From NCBI GenBank assembly GCA_044870245.1, contig JBIOYR010000013.1, positions 17,896 to 81,895 of the forward strand: a stretch of DNA of 64,000 nucleotides, in the 5' to 3' direction. A program made the translations under genes and the position numbers. Of the stretch, positions 61,539 to 64,000 are shown in pieces. The first letter of the stretch is position 1; the number at the start of each line of letters is the position of its first letter. Origin of the DNA: DATAFF01 sp044870245. GTDB lineage: Bacteria; Pseudomonadota; Alphaproteobacteria; Rhizobiales; Aestuariivirgaceae. The notes under the pieces were generated by a model. That model searched no databases. It saw nothing but the letters and a program-made list of their open reading frames with translations, and was not told where the DNA came from.

Positions 61539-63040
61539 TGGCGCTCGACAACCAGGCGATCGCGGCGCGCTTGCGTGAATTGGCGAAGCGCTCCGCCGCG
61601 GCCGGCGGCAATCCCTATCGCAGCAAGGCTTATCGGCGGGCCGCCGACAGCATCGCGACGCTGCCGGTCCCGCTCGAGCAGCTGATCGCCGAGCGGCGGC
61701 TGCGCGAGATCCCGGGCGTCGGCGAAAGCATTGCCGAGGTCATCACCACGCTGCACGAGACCGGCAGCCATCCGGTGCTCGAGGCGATGCGGCAGGAGGG
61801 CGGCGCCCTGCCGAACGAGACGAGCGACGACGGCGGCGCCGGGCAGCGCCATATCGACCGCGCCGCCACGCTGCTCGACAATGCGGCGCGAACCTTGCGC
61901 GAGGCGCGGCCGGAGCTGAAGCGCATCATCCCCGCCGGCGATTTCCGGCGCGGCGCCGAGCTCATCGGCGATCTGGCGCTGGTCGCCGAGGCGCCGTCTC
62001 TCGAGGATGGTCCGCACACGCTCAACGTCGGCGGCGAGCTCACGGTGCATCTGACCGATGCGGCGCATTACGGCGTCACGCTCGTCCATGCCACGGGATC
62101 GAAGGGCCATGTCGAGGCGTTGGCGGCGCTCGCCCGCGAGCAAGGCCTCACTCTCGACGGAAGCGGCTTGAGGCAGGGGCGCAGGCGGCTTGCGGCGGCG
62201 AGCGAGGAGGCGATCTATCGGCGATTGGGACTGCCCTTCATCCCGCCGGAGCTGCGCGAGGGAGGCGACGAGATCGCCCGTGCGCTCGCCGATGATCTGC
62301 CGCAGCTCGTCACCGAGAAGGACCTGCGCGGGCTCCTCCATGTCCATACCGACATGTCGGATGGCGTCGACACGCTCGAGGCGATGGCCGAGGCGACGCG
62401 GGCCCGCGGCTATCGCTACCTCGGGATCGCCGACCATTCGATCTCGGCGCGCTATGCCGGCGGGCTGACGGTCCCCGAGATCGAGGCACAGCATGCCGCG
62501 ATCGATCGGCTGAACAGGGGCTATGGCAAGAGCTTCCGCATCCTCAAGGGAATCGAATCCGACATTCGGATCGACGGCGCTCTCGACTATCCGGACGAGG
62601 TGCTGGCGCGCTTCGATTTCGTGGTGGCGAGCGTCCACGGCCGGTTCAAGCTCGATCGAAAGGGCCAGACCCGGCGTATCATCCGTGCCGTCGGCAATCC
62701 CCGGACCACCATTCTCGGTCATCCGACCGGGCGGCGGCTGCTGCAGCGCCCGGGCTATGAGGTCGATGTCGAGGCGGTCCTCGCGGCGTGCGCCCGTCAT
62801 GGCGTCGCGGTCGAGATCAATGCCCATCCCTGGCGGCTCGACCTCGATTGGCGCTGGCACCAGCGCGCCCTCGCGCTTGGCTGTCTCTTGAGCATCAATC
62901 CCGATGCCCATTCGACGCGCGAGCTCGACCACACGCGATGGGGCGTCATGATGGCGCGCAAGGGCGGGGTGCCGGCCGATCGCGTGCTCAACTGCCGGAA
63001 CCTTCCGGAGCTCAGGCGTCATCTGGGCAGTAGGCAGTAG
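61538..63040 (+). CDS. PolX-like protein: helix-hairpin-helix, degenerate polymerase core, PHP domain
   Basis: A 500-residue protein of the bacterial PolX type. HhH motif IPGVGESIAEVITTLHETG near 60; a polymerase-beta-like core (about 85-230) in which the catalytic Asp-x-Asp is lost (GDFRRGAELIGDLAL where GDIDIL-like is expected, Asp145 followed by Leu-Ala). An intact C-terminal PHP phosphoesterase follows (about 265-490: LLHVHTDMSDGVDTLEAM, GIADHSISA, VASVHGRFK, ILGHPTGRRLL, VEINAHPWRLDLDW, INPDAHSTRE). Polymerase activity is therefore unlikely and a PHP 3'-5' exonuclease/phosphatase role remains. ATG at 61538 is coupled to the peptidase; last codons (GSRQ-stop) come from the repeat. Confidence 0.88.
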   Translation: MALDNQAIAARLRELAKRSAAAGGNPYRSKAYRRAADSIATLPVPLEQLIAERRLREIPGVGESIAEVITTLHETGSHPVLEAMRQEGGALPNETSDDGGAGQRHIDRAATLLDNAARTLREARPELKRIIPAGDFRRGAELIGDLALVAEAPSLEDGPHTLNVGGELTVHLTDAAHYGVTLVHATGSKGHVEALAALAREQGLTLDGSGLRQGRRRLAAASEEAIYRRLGLPFIPPELREGGDEIARALADDLPQLVTEKDLRGLLHVHTDMSDGVDTLEAMAEATRARGYRYLGIADHSISARYAGGLTVPEIEAQHAAIDRLNRGYGKSFRILKGIESDIRIDGALDYPDEVLARFDFVVASVHGRFKLDRKGQTRRIIRAVGNPRTTILGHPTGRRLLQRPGYEVDVEAVLAACARHGVAVEINAHPWRLDLDWRWHQRALALGCLLSINPDAHSTRELDHTRWGVMMARKGGVPADRVLNCRNLPELRRHLGSRQ

Positions 63041-63062
63041 CGAATAGCGAATAGCGAATAGT
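63027..63062. repeat. hybrid heptamer array: TAGGCAG then TAGCGAA units
   Basis: GGCAGTAGGCAG runs directly into TAGCGAATAGCGAATAGCG units. The two heptamer families are joined in one array at the 3' end of the PolX-like gene. Confidence 0.85.
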
Positions 63063-63065
63063 AAG

Positions 63066-63206
63066 TGCCCCTCATCCGCCCCTTCGGGGCACCTTCTCCC
63101 CGCAAGCACGGGGAGAAGGGAGTCATGGGGGGTGGCGCCCCCTCTTTTACTCCCCTCGCCCCACGACTGCGGGGAGAGGGTGGCGCGAAGCGCCGGGTGA
63201 GGGGTA
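63066..63206. repeat. RIME-like composite palindromes
   Basis: CATCCGCCCC-TTCG-GGGC, CCTTCTCCCCG-CAAGCA-CGGGGAGAAGG, CTCCCCTCGCCCCACGACTG and GGTGGCGCGAAGCGCCGGGT. Near duplicate of the element at 52.0 kb. Confidence 0.87.
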
Positions 63207-63237
63207 TTCGCCACTCACTATTCGCTACTCGCTTCTC
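63207..63237. repeat. TAGCGAA-type element, right arm
   Basis: ATTCGCCACTCACTATTCGC and TACTCGC units, the complement of the TAGCGAA array at 63038-63062, so the RIME-like block is framed by an inverted heptamer pair. Confidence 0.8.
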
Positions 63238-63598
63238 AAAACCCCCAGGAGGTCGGACGATCGATCGGCAGGTTGTTGTTGAGCGCCATCAGGCCCTTGA
63301 TGATGCGGATCAGCGACCAGACGAACCACAGGGCGAGAACAAGCCAGCCGATCAGGACGAGCGCCAGCAGGCTGCCAATGATCACATAGACGAGCGAGGC
63401 CCAGAATATCGTGATCTGGTTCTGGCTGTGCGAGCTGACGATGGGGTCGGCGTTGGCGCGCTGCGTATAGGCGATGATCACCCCGATCAGCCAGGTGATC
63501 CCGACAAAATAGCCCACGACGTAGAGGATGTAGACGGCCAGGGCCATCGTCTTGGCCGAGGCCACCGCCTGCGCTTGCCCATCGTCGCCAGTGCTCAC
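63236..63598 (-). CDS. DUF4870-like membrane protein (120 aa)
   Basis: A 120-residue protein with three or so hydrophobic helices (MALAVYILYVVGYFVGITWL, FWASLVYVIIGSLLALVLIG) and the C-terminal SLIRIIKGLMALNNNLPIDR found in small DUF4870-like proteins. A loop (QRANADPIVSSHSQNQITIF) is consistent with the family. Function unknown. Confidence 0.75.
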   Translation of the reverse strand: MSTGDDGQAQAVASAKTMALAVYILYVVGYFVGITWLIGVIIAYTQRANADPIVSSHSQNQITIFWASLVYVIIGSLLALVLIGWLVLALWFVWSLIRIIKGLMALNNNLPIDRPTSWGF

Positions 63599-63734
63599 CT
63601 CATCCCTCCATCATCGTCGACCCGGTCGGCCTGGCCGCCGCCCAAGGTAAACTCTGCCGCGGCGCGGAGGCAACTCCGGCGCGGGCGGTTGACACTCATA
63701 CAGGCGGGGTTTATCTCCCGGCCACCCTTCGAAT

Positions 63735-63808
63735 TGGGGGATCGTCTAACGGTAGGACAGCGGACTCTGACTCCGCCAGTCTAGGTTCGAATCCTAGTCC
63801 CCCAGCCA
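63735..63808 (+). tRNA. tRNA-Gln (anticodon CTG)
   Basis: Acceptor stem TGGGGGA/TCCCCCA, anticodon stem GCGGA/TCCGC with loop CTCTGAC giving anticodon CTG, T-loop GGTTCGAATCC, and an encoded CCA end. Downstream, convergent, is an integrase gene that probably used this tRNA as attachment site. Confidence 0.96.
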
Positions 63809-63867
63809 CTTGATTTCATTGCACTTTTCCAAGAATGGACAGTGAACGGCTTATGCCGGTCGGGTGA

Positions 63868-64000
63868 TCAGTCGGGAAAATTTGTTCTCCTTTCGAGCTT
63901 TCTGATGGCCGACTCCGCGAGCTTTGGATCGCGGTGAAGGTAGTTCGCGTCCAAGATGGAGCGGACGTCTTTCAAGCTATGGCCGGTGACTGTGGCGATC
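63868..64000 (-). CDS. tyrosine recombinase/integrase, C-terminal fragment at window edge
   Basis: The last 43 residues of a phage-type integrase: TGHSLKDVRSILDANYLHRD carries the conserved C-terminal HxxTyr-region (Tyr in ANYLHRD is the nucleophile), followed by KLAESAIRKLERRTNFPD and stop. The rest lies beyond the window. It is 60 bases from the tRNA-Gln 3' end, the standard arrangement of an integrative element. Confidence 0.85.
   Translation of the reverse strand, partial: IATVTGHSLKDVRSILDANYLHRDPKLAESAIRKLERRTNFPD

Overview
The window is a GC-rich chromosomal segment from an alphaproteobacterium, most likely a member of the Hyphomicrobiales (Rhizobiales). This rests on the conserved order of a PhoP/PhoQ-like pair (FeuP/FeuQ type), the cytochrome c maturation genes cycHJKL (ccmIEFH), a DegP protease and a second two-component pair, on the heterotetrameric sarcosine oxidase operon, and on RIME-like intergenic palindromes. 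The species cannot be named from the sequence alone.

Layout. 0-4.3 kb: 3' end of mutL, a small gene, a PepSY-like periplasmic protein and an OmpR-type regulator/kinase pair. 4.4-13.6 kb: a membrane adenylate cyclase, then a one-carbon block (GbdR-like regulator, MTHFR-like reductase, soxBDAG) lying between feuQ and cycH. 13.7-21.8 kb: ccmI, ccmE, ccmF, ccmH, degP and a second two-component system. 21.9-26.7 kb: a GntR regulator with a palindromic operator, a thiamine-dependent 2-hydroxyacyl-CoA lyase/oxalyl-CoA decarboxylase-family enzyme, formyl-CoA transferase (frc) and a 10-formyl-THF hydrolase-like formyltransferase. These could together make and dispose of formyl-CoA. 26.8-39 kb: an accessory block of poorly characterised exported and membrane proteins (HupE/UreJ, parvulin, a Cys-motif exported protein, DUF3604, DUF4331, DUF1161, CBS protein, SLC13 permease, DUF2270) plus very small membrane and zinc-ribbon ORFs and an FNR/FixK-like box. 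39-41 kb: leuA with a leucine-rich leader peptide. 41.4-47 kb: a branched-chain-type ABC transporter operon (livGFKHM) ending in a 2,4-dienoyl-CoA-reductase-like SDR. 47-57 kb: VOC dioxygenase, amidohydrolase, TPR/2OG oxygenase, a serine hydrolase divergent from an AmpG-like permease, an exported protein and an MltB-type lytic transglycosylase. 57-63 kb: an amino-acid permease operon with small membrane proteins, an M23 peptidase and a PolX-like protein with a degenerate polymerase site. 63.7-64 kb: tRNA-Gln(CTG) and the C-terminal end of a tyrosine integrase, i.e. the edge of a probable integrated element.

The most striking feature is a dispersed intergenic repeat. One arm consists of tandem TAGGCAG-type heptamers, followed by a short unique spacer, then an arm of the complementary heptamers (CTGCCTA). 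About twenty full or partial copies lie almost exclusively between genes. Many abut or enter the 3' end of a gene, and at least ten coding sequences take their stop codon (TAG) and sometimes their last codons from the repeat. Some copies sit inside operons (liv, ccm, formyl-CoA cluster). The family is absent from about 24.5 to 41.3 kb, which includes the accessory block. A second heptamer (TAGCGAA) and RIME-like palindromes form composite elements with it.
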